A DNA stretch of 28,063 bases from CAIPVR01 sp049316905 (GTDB taxonomy: Bacteria; Actinomycetota; Acidimicrobiia; Acidimicrobiales; Microtrichaceae), in contig JBMOJH010000043.1 in NCBI GenBank assembly GCA_049316905.1, forward strand, positions 1 through 28,063, written 5' to 3'. Position numbers and translations under genes: made by a program. Under the pieces are notes generated by a model. The model was not told the DNA's origin. It saw only the letters and a list, made by a program, of their open reading frames with translations, and did not search any database. Shown here piece after piece: positions 20,763 through 28,063 of the stretch; positions within the stretch are counted from its first letter, which is position 1, and every line of letters begins with the position of its first letter.

Positions 20763-21212
20763 ATGCCCGCCTTCGCCGCCTTCGACGCCGAGTACGAGCC
20801 GAGCCCCTGGGAGCCCATCTCCGAGGAGGTCGCGCTGTACGAGCGGACCGGTGGCAGCGAGCCGTCGGGCCTCGTGGGCGACCAGTGGATCGTGCTGTGG
20901 ACCCTGGGCGCGCGCTCGGGCAAGGTCCGCAAGACCCCGCTGGTGCGCGTGGCCGACGGCGAGGGCCGCTACGCGGTGCTCGGCTCCATGGGCGGCGCCC
21001 CGACGAACCCGCAGTGGGTGCACAACCTGCGGGCCCGGGCGCTGGCCCGTCTCCAGGACGGCGCCGAGGTGAAGGACTTCACCGTGCGCGAGGTGGACGG
21101 CGACGAGCGCGCCGCGTGGTGGGAGCGGGCCCGGGTCGTGTGGCCCGACTACGACGCCTACCAGGAGGCCACCGAGCGCCGGATCCCGGTGTTCGTGCTC
21201 GATCCGGCCTGA
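20763..21212 (+). CDS. Deazaflavin (F420)-dependent nitroreductase, DDN family
   Basis: This 149-residue protein has LGARSGKVRKTPLVRVADGEGRYAVLGSMGGAPTNPQWVHNLRA (about 50-94). This is the core of the DDN/FGD-type split-barrel family that uses reduced coenzyme F420 to reduce nitro compounds or quinones. The GARSGKxRKTPL stretch holds the phosphate tail of F420. No lipidation or signal sequence is seen. Physiological substrate unknown, though menaquinone reduction has been shown for some members. Start: ATG 7 bases after TACGAT, leaderless. It ends 13 bases from the stop of the convergent SnoaL-like gene. Confidence 0.88.
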   Translation: MPAFAAFDAEYEPSPWEPISEEVALYERTGGSEPSGLVGDQWIVLWTLGARSGKVRKTPLVRVADGEGRYAVLGSMGGAPTNPQWVHNLRARALARLQDGAEVKDFTVREVDGDERAAWWERARVVWPDYDAYQEATERRIPVFVLDPA

Positions 21213-21225
21213 GCGCCGGGGCGGC

Positions 21226-21645
21226 TCAGCCGAAGCGCAGGCGGTCCATCTCCCAGTAGGCCCGCAGCGCCACGACCTTCCCGTTCGACGGGTCGACCCG
21301 GTAGGTGAACACGCCGTCGGTGTGCACGACCGAGCCGTCGGCCATGGTGGTGGTGATGGTGCCCACGTTGGCCACCTCGTCACCGCCGGCCCAGCTCTGC
21401 TCGATGCGGAAGCGCACCCTGTTGGGGCCGATCACCATGTCGTAGAAGGCCGCGATCGCGTCCGGGCCGCGGTGGCCCTGCCCGTCGGGGCACAGGGGCG
21501 ACGGACCGATCGGGTCCTCCACCACGGCGTCGTCCGCGAACAGCGCGAGCCAGGCCGCCCGGTCGCCGGCCTCCACGGCCTCCATCGAGCGCAGCGAGGC
21601 GTCGCGGGCGGGGTGCGCGGGGAAGGGGTCGGGCAACTGGGGCAC
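21226..21645 (-). CDS. SnoaL-like / NTF2-fold protein (possible steroid isomerase type)
   Basis: This 139-residue protein has a cone-shaped NTF2/SnoaL fold pattern: MEAVEAGDRAAWLALFADDAVVEDPIGPS (about 19-47), GPDAIAAFYDMVIGPN, and a final strand set ending VVALRAYWEMDRLRFG. Asp residues in the first helix-strand unit resemble those of ketosteroid isomerases, but which reaction, if any, it performs is unknown. Start: GTG at 21643-21645 with AGGAG at a 6-base spacing; the ribosome site overlaps the end of the P450 gene. Only one base separates that stop (21647-21649) from this GTG, so the two are translationally coupled. The pairing suggests the protein handles the P450 substrate or product. 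Confidence 0.85.
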   Translation of the reverse strand: MPQLPDPFPAHPARDASLRSMEAVEAGDRAAWLALFADDAVVEDPIGPSPLCPDGQGHRGPDAIAAFYDMVIGPNRVRFRIEQSWAGGDEVANVGTITTTMADGSVVHTDGVFTYRVDPSNGKVVALRAYWEMDRLRFG

Positions 21646-21646
21646 G

Positions 21647-22945
21647 TCAGTCTCCTGTGGGGTGGGTGTCGAGTTCGGCGAGCGCGGCGTCCGGCACCTC
21701 GGCCGGGGTGAACGCCGCGGGCAGCGAGGTGATGCCGTGGATGAACGCGGAGCGCAGGTAGGTCGGTGCCGCGGTGGCATGGAGGTCGGGGATCCAGCGG
21801 AACACCTCCTCGAACATCACGCGGATCTCGCGGCGGGCGAGGTTGGCGCCCAGGCAGAAGTGCGGGCCGCCGGCGCCGAAGCCGACGTGCTCGTTCGGCG
21901 TGCGGGTGACGTCGAAACGGAACGGGTCCGCGAACGCCCGCTCGTCGCGGTTGGCCGACTCGTACCACATGACCACCTTCTGGCCCGCGGCGATCGGCAC
22001 GCCCCCCACCTCGGTGTCCTCGGTGGCGGTGCGGCGGAAGTGGATGACCGGGCTGGCCCAGCGCACGATCTCCTCCACCGCCGTGGGCGTGACGCCCTCC
22101 ACGTCCGCGGTCCAGGCGGCGCGCTGGTCGGGGTGCTCGGTGAGGAGCCGCACGCCGTGCGTGATCGCGTTGCGGGTGGTCTCGTTGCCGGCGGCGGCGA
22201 GGAGGATGAAGAAGCTCGCGGCCTCCATCGGGGCGAGGCGCTCGCCGTCCACCTCGGCATGCATCATCGCCGAGACCAGGTCGTCCTGCGGGTCGGTCAG
22301 CCGGGCCTCGCCCACCTCGGCCGCCATCTGCGCCATCTCCATCGCTGCGCCCATGAGCACGCCGATGTCGGGGGTGGAGGAGTCGTCGCCGAGGATGATG
22401 TTGGTGAGCTCGAACACCCGCTGCCAGCGCTCCGGCGGGATGCCCATCATCTCGCAGATGATCTCGAGCGGGAGCGGGGCGGCGAGGTCGGTGACCACGT
22501 CGATCTCGCCGCGGTCGGCCACCCGGGCGACGATCGCCCGGGCCTTGCGGCGCACGTCCGCGTCGATGCGGTTCACCATCCGCGGTGTGAACGCCCGGTT
22601 CACGATCATCCGCAGCCGGGTGTGCTTCGGTGAGTCCATGTTGATCATCGAGCCGAAGAACTCGCTGATCTCGACGGGCATGTCGAAGATGTTCGTGCCC
22701 TGCCCCGAGCAGAACAGCTCCGGGTGGCGCGACACGTGCATCACGTCGTCGTAGCGGGTCACCGTCCAGAAGCCCGGACCCCGTTCGAAGCCCTCGATCT
22801 CGGGTTCCTCGGTGAAGACCACCGGGGCCTCGTCGCGCAGGCGGCGGAACGCCCCGGCCCGCGCCTCGGACCCGTGCGCCCACCACCCCAGGTCGCCCAT
22901 GCCCACCAGGAGCTCCTCGAGCGGTGCGTCGGCGTCGGTTCCCAT
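21647..22945 (-). CDS. Cytochrome P450, CYP124/125/142-like
   Basis: This 432-residue soluble P450 has the heme-binding loop FGAGGPHFCLG (heme-ligand Cys364), the I-helix oxygen-activation motif AGNETT (252-257) and the ExxR pair in EEIVR (Glu292, Arg295). NMDSPKHTRLRMIVNRAFTPRMV (about 102-124) and VIHFRRTATEDTEVGG are patterns shared with the mycobacterial CYP124, CYP125 and CYP142 group that oxidises methyl-branched lipids and sterol side chains. That substrate class is an inference. Start: ATG at 22943-22945 with AGGGGGG at a 4-base spacing. First gene of a two-gene operon with the SnoaL-like protein; no ferredoxin partner is nearby. The promoter is shared symmetrically with the divergent helicase gene. 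Confidence 0.93.
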   Translation of the reverse strand: MGTDADAPLEELLVGMGDLGWWAHGSEARAGAFRRLRDEAPVVFTEEPEIEGFERGPGFWTVTRYDDVMHVSRHPELFCSGQGTNIFDMPVEISEFFGSMINMDSPKHTRLRMIVNRAFTPRMVNRIDADVRRKARAIVARVADRGEIDVVTDLAAPLPLEIICEMMGIPPERWQRVFELTNIILGDDSSTPDIGVLMGAAMEMAQMAAEVGEARLTDPQDDLVSAMMHAEVDGERLAPMEAASFFILLAAAGNETTRNAITHGVRLLTEHPDQRAAWTADVEGVTPTAVEEIVRWASPVIHFRRTATEDTEVGGVPIAAGQKVVMWYESANRDERAFADPFRFDVTRTPNEHVGFGAGGPHFCLGANLARREIRVMFEEVFRWIPDLHATAAPTYLRSAFIHGITSLPAAFTPAEVPDAALAELDTHPTGD

Positions 22946-22997
22946 GCGTCCCCCCTGGCGGCCCGCCGGGGTGTCCGGGGCCGGGTCGCCGCGTCGG

Positions 22998-23004
22998 TAA
23001 GGTA
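22998..23004. promoter_or_regulatory. Overlapping divergent -10 hexamers, P450 (-) and helicase (+)
   Basis: The 7-base core TAAGGTA reads TAAGGT on the plus strand (22998-23003) and TACCTT on the minus strand (22999-23004). Transcripts would carry leaders of about 36 bases (helicase, no clear ribosome site) and about 46 bases (P450, strong ribosome site). Confidence 0.45.
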
Positions 23005-23045
23005 CCGCCCGCCGTGGTGTCCCGGACCGTCCCTCCGCCCTCCCG

Positions 23046-24734
23046 ATGACCGTCGCGGTGGGCCGCCCCACCCGGATCCGGCTGCGGCCGTGGCAGTCCG
23101 AGGCCCTCGACGCCCTGGCGAACTGCCGCCGGCCCGACTTCCTCGCGGTGGCCACGCCCGGCGCAGGGAAGACCACCTTCGCCCTCACGGCGGCCACCCA
23201 GGACCTCGCCGAGCATCCCGGGCGCCGGCTCGTGGTGGTGGCGCCCACCCAGCACCTGAAGCACCAGTGGGCCGCGGCCGCGCTGCGCTTCGGGCTGCAC
23301 CTCGAGCCGGAGTGGTCGGCCCGCGACGGCGCGCTGCCCTCCGACATGCACGGCATCGTCACCACCTACCAGCAGGTGGCCACGTCGTCCGCCGCGCTGG
23401 CCCGGCTCTCCCGCGGCGCGTTCGTGGTGCTCGACGAACTCCACCACGCGGGCGACGACCGGGCGTGGGGGAGCGCGGTGCTCGAGGCGTTCGAGCCGGC
23501 CGCCCGGCGGCTCGCGCTCTCGGGCACACCGTTCCGCTCCGACACCTCCGCCATCCCGTTCGTCGACTACCACCTCGATGAGGCCCGGGCCGACTACGAG
23601 TACGGGTACGGCGAGGCGCTCGCCGACCGCGGCGTGGTGCGCCCCGTGTACTTCCCCCGCATCAACGGGTTCATGGAGTGGGTGGCGCCCGACGGTGAGG
23701 TGGTGGCCGCGACCTTCGACGACGACCTGAGCCGGGAGCGGGCGAACCAGCGGCTGCGGACCGCCCTGAGCCTGGAGGGGGAGTGGCTCCCCACGGTGCT
23801 CGAGCAGGCGCACGAGCGGCTCGTCACCCTGCGGCGCGCCGACCCGACCGCCGGCGGTCTGGTGATCGCCATGGACCAGGCGCACGCAGTGGGGATCGCA
23901 GAACTGCTGCGGGGTCGGGGCGTGCCCGCGGTGGTGGCCACCTCCGACGACCCGGACGCGTCGGCGCGGATCGCAGCCTTCGGCGACGGCACCGAGCCGT
24001 GGATCGTGGCGGTGCGGATGGTGAGCGAGGGCGTCGACCTGCCCCGCCTGCGGATCGCGGTGTTCGCCACGACCACCACCACCGAGCTGTTCTTCCGTCA
24101 GGCCGTCGGCCGCGTGGTGCGCCACGTGCGGGGCGTGCGGGATCAGCGGGCCTACGTGTTCCTTCCCGACGACCCGCGCCTGCGGCGGTACTCGGCGGAG
24201 CTGAGCGAGTCGCGGCGCCACAACCTCCGGAAGCGGGCCGACCGGGAGGCCGGGCCCTCGGCGGACGTCGACGACGTGCCGCTCGGCGACGACGAGCAGA
24301 TGAGCCTGTTCTCGGTGATCGGCTCGGTGGCCCTCGATGCCGAGGAGTCCTCGGGGCACCGGGCGGAGCACGCCGGGCCGGGCGTGTTCGGCGAGATGGA
24401 GGACGGGGCGGTCGGGGGCACCGAGCCCGAGGGTGTGGAGCTGGTGCTGCTCCCGCCGCCGCTGCCCGGCGGCGGGATCGTGGCGGTGGCCGACCCCGGG
24501 GACGGAGCTGCGGGCGGCGCGCCGGACCTGAGCGTGCGCGAGCAGCGGATCCGCCTGCGCGACCTCAACGCGGACATCGCGAAGGAGCTGGTGCGGTCCA
24601 CGGGGTGGTCGCACCCCAGCGTGAACGCCGAGCTCAACCGGCTCGCGGGGATCCGCACGATCTCCGAGGCGACGGTGGACCAGCTGCAGCGGCGCCTCGA
24701 CCACGGTCGCAAGTGGCTGCGGCGCGCCGGCTGA
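23046..24734 (+). CDS. Superfamily 2 DEAD/DEAH-type helicase
   Basis: This 562-residue protein has the SF2 motifs in order: a Q-like RLRPWQSEALDAL (about 12-24), Walker A TPGAGKT (37-43), motif Ia VVAPTQHLKHQW, motif II DELH (130-133), motif III SGTPF (159-163), motif V VSEGVDLP (about 326-333) and motif VI QAVGRVVRH (352-360). This order resembles type III restriction/UvrB-type translocases. The region after about residue 390 is acidic and low in complexity, then a short C-terminal helical domain (about 500-562) follows. Role unknown; the wide actinobacterial distribution of this type favours nucleic-acid maintenance. No methyltransferase or nuclease partner is adjacent. Start: ATG 23046 has no ribosome site, but no other ATG/GTG is in frame upstream. 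Confidence 0.9.
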   Translation: MTVAVGRPTRIRLRPWQSEALDALANCRRPDFLAVATPGAGKTTFALTAATQDLAEHPGRRLVVVAPTQHLKHQWAAAALRFGLHLEPEWSARDGALPSDMHGIVTTYQQVATSSAALARLSRGAFVVLDELHHAGDDRAWGSAVLEAFEPAARRLALSGTPFRSDTSAIPFVDYHLDEARADYEYGYGEALADRGVVRPVYFPRINGFMEWVAPDGEVVAATFDDDLSRERANQRLRTALSLEGEWLPTVLEQAHERLVTLRRADPTAGGLVIAMDQAHAVGIAELLRGRGVPAVVATSDDPDASARIAAFGDGTEPWIVAVRMVSEGVDLPRLRIAVFATTTTTELFFRQAVGRVVRHVRGVRDQRAYVFLPDDPRLRRYSAELSESRRHNLRKRADREAGPSADVDDVPLGDDEQMSLFSVIGSVALDAEESSGHRAEHAGPGVFGEMEDGAVGGTEPEGVELVLLPPPLPGGGIVAVADPGDGAAGGAPDLSVREQRIRLRDLNADIAKELVRSTGWSHPSVNAELNRLAGIRTISEATVDQLQRRLDHGRKWLRRAG

Positions 24735-24830
24735 GCCAGGCGCGCGACGTCAGGCGGGTACGCGTCCCCATCGACGTGGCGGCCCTTCCGGGAGAGAGTC
24801 GGGCCGTTCTCGTCGGAGAGGGGAGGGGCC

Positions 24831-27800
24831 GTGGGCGTTCGGTCTCGGTTGGCGGTGGTGGCTCGGTCGTTGGCGGCGGTGGCCGTCGTGGTGTCCGTGC
24901 TCGGCGTGGTGGAGCCGCCGGCGGAGGCGGAGGCGCAGCCCCTCCCGTCCACGCCGGTGGTGCACTTCGTGGTCGACGTGTCCGGCTCGATGGGGGGAGC
25001 TCCCCTGACCCAGGCCAAGCAGGCGGTCGTCGACTCGGTCAACGCCTTGCCGGACGACGTCGCCCTCGGGCTGAGGTCCTACAGCGGCGGGTGCACGCAG
25101 CCCGCGTCACCGCTCGTGCCCATCGCCACGGGCAACGAGCAGCAGTTGCTCACGGCCGTCAACGGACTTACTGCCGGAGGGGGCACCCCCACCTCGGCGG
25201 CGGTCGCCCTGGCGATCAACGAGATGAAGGCGTACCCGAGTTCCGGGCCCAAGCGGCTGGTCCTGCTCACCGACGGCGACAACGGCTGCCCGGTGACGAT
25301 CTGCGACACGGTCCGCAACGGCCTGACGACCAACCTCGAGTTCGCCGTGTTCACCGTCGGGTTGGGGGTCAGCGCAGGCGCCGCGACCGACCTGTCGTGC
25401 GCGGCGACGGTGTCCAACGGTCAGTACTTCCCGTCCACCACCGCCGGCCTCCCCGAGGCGATCGTGAACGCGTCGCTGAGCCCGCTCGGCGGCCAGCTCA
25501 CACCGGGCGAGATCCGGGGCGGTGGGAACCCCGGGTCGCGCCGCACGGAGTGCAGCCAGGGTGAGGCCGGGGACCCGGTCAACACCGCGACCGGCTTCTG
25601 GTACCAGTCGTTCACGGACCTGGCGATCGCCGACCGTGGCCCGGGCCTGGTGCTGGCCCGCACCTTCAACTCGGACGCAGTCGGTGAGTCGGGCATCTTC
25701 GGGCCCGGGTGGTCGTCCTCGGCGGACATGCGGTTGCAGTTCGCGAACAACGTGGCCCGGATCGTGCAGGAGAACGGGTCGGAGGTCCGCTTCACCCAGG
25801 TGTCGCCGGGCGTGTTCGTCGCCCCGCCGCGCATCACCGGGACCCTGTCCCGGGCCGCCGACGGATCCTGGACGTACTGGGTGAACCGGTCCACCCGCTA
25901 CGGATTCGACGCCGCCGGGCAGCTGACGCTGGTCGCCGACCGCAACGGCCTGGCCACCACGTTCACCCGGCCGAACCCGACCACGTTGGTCATGACGGGT
26001 GCCGGTACCCCGTCGCGCTCGATCACCCTGACCCTCGCCAACGGCCGGGTGACCCAGGCCCAGGACCACACGGGTCGACGGGCCACCTACGCCTACGACG
26101 CCGCCGGCCGGCTCGTCACGGTCACCGATCCCGTGGGGGCCGTCACCGGTTTCGTCGTCGACACCGTGGGGCGGATCGTCCGCTGGAACCGCCCCGACGG
26201 CACGAACGTCCGGAACACCTACGACGGCTCGGGCCGGGTGACGACCCAGACCGACGGGACCGACGCGGTGATGGGGTTCGACTACTCGAACCCGGCGACG
26301 GGCACGGTCATCACCGACGCCCGGGGCAACCGGCGGGTCGACCGCTACGTCGTGGGGCTGCTCCGGTCTCGGGTCGTGGCCCAGGGCACACCGGTCGAGG
26401 GCACCTGGCAGTACGAGTACGACCCCGTGTCGCTCGGGTGCATCTCGATCACCGACCCCGGGGGCCGGACCACCACGAAGGCCTACGACGCACGGGGCAA
26501 CCTGACCCGGGTCTCCGACGCCGAGGGGCGGACGACCACGTTCGCCTACCAGGCCAGCGGTCCCCTCGGCCCCGAGGACAAGCCCAGCTCGATCACCGAC
26601 CCGACCGGTGTCGTGACGACGCTCACCTACAACCCGGCGGGTGAGCTCCTCACCACCAGCCGGACGATCGGTGCGACCGCCGCCACGATCACCTACCGCT
26701 ACGAGGTCGCCGGCGAGATCACTTCCGTGACCGACCCGACCGGCCGCCGGACCACCTTCGCCTACAACGGCTCGGGTGACCGGACCGCGAGCACCGACCC
26801 GGCCGGCAACACCACGACCTGGACCCACGACGCCCTGGGCCGCACGCTCACCGAGCGTCAGCCGTCGGGCCGAACGAGCACGTGGGCCTACGACGGCCGC
26901 GACGACGTCACGTCGATCACCGACCCGTCCGGTGCCCAGACCCGGTTCACGCTCGACGCCTTGCGGCGGGTCGCGTCGACCACCGACGCAGCTGGAGCGG
27001 TGAACACCTCGGCCTTCGACGCGGAGGGCCGGGTCACCGCCCTCACCCGTCCCGACGGCACCCGCATCCAGCGTTCCTACGATCCCGTCGGGAACCTGAC
27101 GAGCCACACCGACGGCGGCGGTTCGGTGACCCGGTACACCTACGACGCCCGCAACCGGGCCACCCGGGTGACCGATCCGCTGGACCGGGTCACCGCCATG
27201 GCCTTCGACGCCGTCGACAACGTCACCCTGATGACCGACCCCGATGGACGTACCACGAGCCTCTCGTACGACCGTGTCGACCAGCTCACGGGGGTCGACC
27301 ACCAGGACCCGGCCACACCGGACGTCGACCTGACCTACGACCCGCTCGGTCGCCGCAGCGGCATGACCGACGGGACCGGCCGGAGCACCTGGACCTACGA
27401 CTCGCTCGGCCGGCTCACCGGCAGCACCGGCGGGTCCGGCCTCGAGACCCTCTACGAGTGGGACCTCGCCGGCCGGCTCCTCCAGATCGACTACCCCGAT
27501 CCCGGTGGTGTGGTCACCTACGGCTACGACGCCGCCGGCCGCGGGACGACGGTCACCGATTGGCTCGGCAACACCAACACCTGGGCCTGGGACCCCGACG
27601 ACCGGCCCGCCACCCGCACCGCGCCCGGCGGACTCAACACCACCTACGGCTACGACCAGGTCGGGCGCAGCTCGGCCATCACCACGACGGGGCCGTCGGC
27701 GCTGTCGTTCCAGTACGCGTACGACGCCCGCAGCCTGCTCACCGCGGCGACCCTCGGCGGCCTGGGTGGAGCCAACGGCTCGACGGCCTACGGCCACGAC

Positions 27801-28063
27801 GCCCTCGGTCGCGTGACCGGTCCCGGAGGTGGCACACCCGCCTACAGCCCGGCCGGCGACCTGACCCAGCTCGACGGCGCCGCCCGCGCCCGTGACGTCG
27901 CCCGCCAACTCTGCTGGACGGCGCCCGGTCTGTCGCAGAACGGCTGCGCGAACCCGCCCACCGGGGCCACCGTGTTCACCACTGACGTCAACGGCAACCG
28001 CACGCTGCAGCAGCGTCCGAACGGGAACCGGACCCGGTACCTCTACGACCAGGCGCAGCGGCT
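24831..28063 (+). CDS. Secreted vWA-RHS/YD-repeat protein (5' part, runs off the window)
   Basis: This frame stays open to the right window edge (1077 codons and two bases). A Sec-type signal (about 1-35: Arg-containing start, Ala/Val-rich core, AEAEAQ) precedes a von Willebrand A domain (about 43-215). Its metal site is DVSGS (Asp49, Ser51, Ser53), with Thr119 or Thr121 in GGTPT and Asp148 in LLTDGD; four cysteines (88, 153, 158, 190) could form disulfides. Then comes a DUF6531-like segment, GDPVNTATGFWYQSFTDLAI (248-267) through LARTFNS, then about 25 RHS/YD repeats (YDAAGRL, YDARGNL and so on). RHS proteins form shells around polymorphic toxins or act in cell contact. The C-terminal tip, which would show a toxin, is outside the window. 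Start: GTG with GGGAGGGG just upstream. Confidence 0.88.
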   Translation, partial: MGVRSRLAVVARSLAAVAVVVSVLGVVEPPAEAEAQPLPSTPVVHFVVDVSGSMGGAPLTQAKQAVVDSVNALPDDVALGLRSYSGGCTQPASPLVPIATGNEQQLLTAVNGLTAGGGTPTSAAVALAINEMKAYPSSGPKRLVLLTDGDNGCPVTICDTVRNGLTTNLEFAVFTVGLGVSAGAATDLSCAATVSNGQYFPSTTAGLPEAIVNASLSPLGGQLTPGEIRGGGNPGSRRTECSQGEAGDPVNTATGFWYQSFTDLAIADRGPGLVLARTFNSDAVGESGIFGPGWSSSADMRLQFANNVARIVQENGSEVRFTQVSPGVFVAPPRITGTLSRAADGSWTYWVNRSTRYGFDAAGQLTLVADRNGLATTFTRPNPTTLVMTGAGTPSRSITLTLANGRVTQAQDHTGRRATYAYDAAGRLVTVTDPVGAVTGFVVDTVGRIVRWNRPDGTNVRNTYDGSGRVTTQTDGTDAVMGFDYSNPATGTVITDARGNRRVDRYVVGLLRSRVVAQGTPVEGTWQYEYDPVSLGCISITDPGGRTTTKAYDARGNLTRVSDAEGRTTTFAYQASGPLGPEDKPSSITDPTGVVTTLTYNPAGELLTTSRTIGATAATITYRYEVAGEITSVTDPTGRRTTFAYNGSGDRTASTDPAGNTTTWTHDALGRTLTERQPSGRTSTWAYDGRDDVTSITDPSGAQTRFTLDALRRVASTTDAAGAVNTSAFDAEGRVTALTRPDGTRIQRSYDPVGNLTSHTDGGGSVTRYTYDARNRATRVTDPLDRVTAMAFDAVDNVTLMTDPDGRTTSLSYDRVDQLTGVDHQDPATPDVDLTYDPLGRRSGMTDGTGRSTWTYDSLGRLTGSTGGSGLETLYEWDLAGRLLQIDYPDPGGVVTYGYDAAGRGTTVTDWLGNTNTWAWDPDDRPATRTAPGGLNTTYGYDQVGRSSAITTTGPSALSFQYAYDARSLLTAATLGGLGGANGSTAYGHDALGRVTGPGGGTPAYSPAGDLTQLDGAARARDVARQLCWTAPGLSQNGCANPPTGATVFTTDVNGNRTLQQRPNGNRTRYLYDQAQR

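Noticed and set aside
21432..24704. A 1090-codon minus-strand open frame across the P450 and helicase genes
   Set aside because: Its translation is Arg/Gly/His/Val-rich without domains, and it overlaps two well-supported genes in other frames.
25107..27908. A 933-codon open frame on the minus strand across the RHS gene
   Set aside because: It is antisense to a clear vWA-RHS protein, has low-complexity Gly/Arg/Val-rich translation without recognisable domains, and is explained by GC-rich codon structure of the repeats.

Overview
The window is very GC-rich DNA (roughly 70% or more by eye) with dense, short-spaced genes, frequent GTG starts and long spurious antisense frames. Gene content (F420-type flavoenzymes, a wax ester/triacylglycerol synthase, a steroid/lipid-type P450, a CtpE-like P-type ATPase, an Rpf-like lysozyme-fold lipoprotein) points to an actinobacterium, plausibly of the Acidimicrobiia. 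That placement is inference, because no rRNA or tRNA is present. I see no CRISPR array, insertion sequence, phage gene or attachment site, and no stretch over 300 bases without a gene.

Layout. 1-2824, all minus: the start of a Thr/Glu/Pro-repeat lipoprotein, a crotonase-fold protein, a potassium-channel-like protein and a GNAT acetyltransferase. 2863-5458: a carotenoid oxygenase (+), a small membrane protein (-) and a two-domain VOC/glyoxalase protein (+). 5480-7962: a divergent pair for lipid metabolism, an acyl-CoA desaturase (-) and a WS/DGAT acyltransferase (+). 8111-11725: a lipoprotein joining an EF-hand loop to an Rpf/transglycosylase-like domain (+), a VIT/CCC1-family transporter (-) and a CtpE-like P-type ATPase (+); the last two fire from a 23-bp shared promoter. 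11737-14876: a PPOX/F420 flavin-type protein (-), iron superoxide dismutase (+) and a molybdopterin oxidoreductase (-). 14884-18724: a polysaccharide deacetylase lipoprotein (-), an MFS transporter (+), an orphan ParA-type ATPase (-) and a dienelactone-hydrolase-like protein (+). 18735-21212: a conserved hypothetical protein (-), a four-S1-domain RNA-binding protein (+) and a DDN-family nitroreductase (+). 21226-24734: a P450 plus SnoaL/NTF2-like two-gene operon (-) and a superfamily 2 helicase (+). 24831 to the window end: a large secreted protein with an N-terminal von Willebrand A domain followed by DUF6531-like and RHS/YD repeats, cut off by the window edge.

Most of this is chromosomal housekeeping and accessory metabolism in one- or two-gene units. 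The most striking cross-cutting signal is regulatory: at least eight genes have a TANNNT hexamer ending 6-8 bases before an ATG/GTG with no Shine-Dalgarno sequence between, the layout of leaderless transcripts. In two divergent pairs the two -10 hexamers overlap. The strongest candidates for something new are the vWA-RHS fusion at the right edge, the symmetric 23-bp bidirectional leaderless promoter at 9321-9343, and a CRP-type palindrome in front of the EF-hand/Rpf-like lipoprotein.
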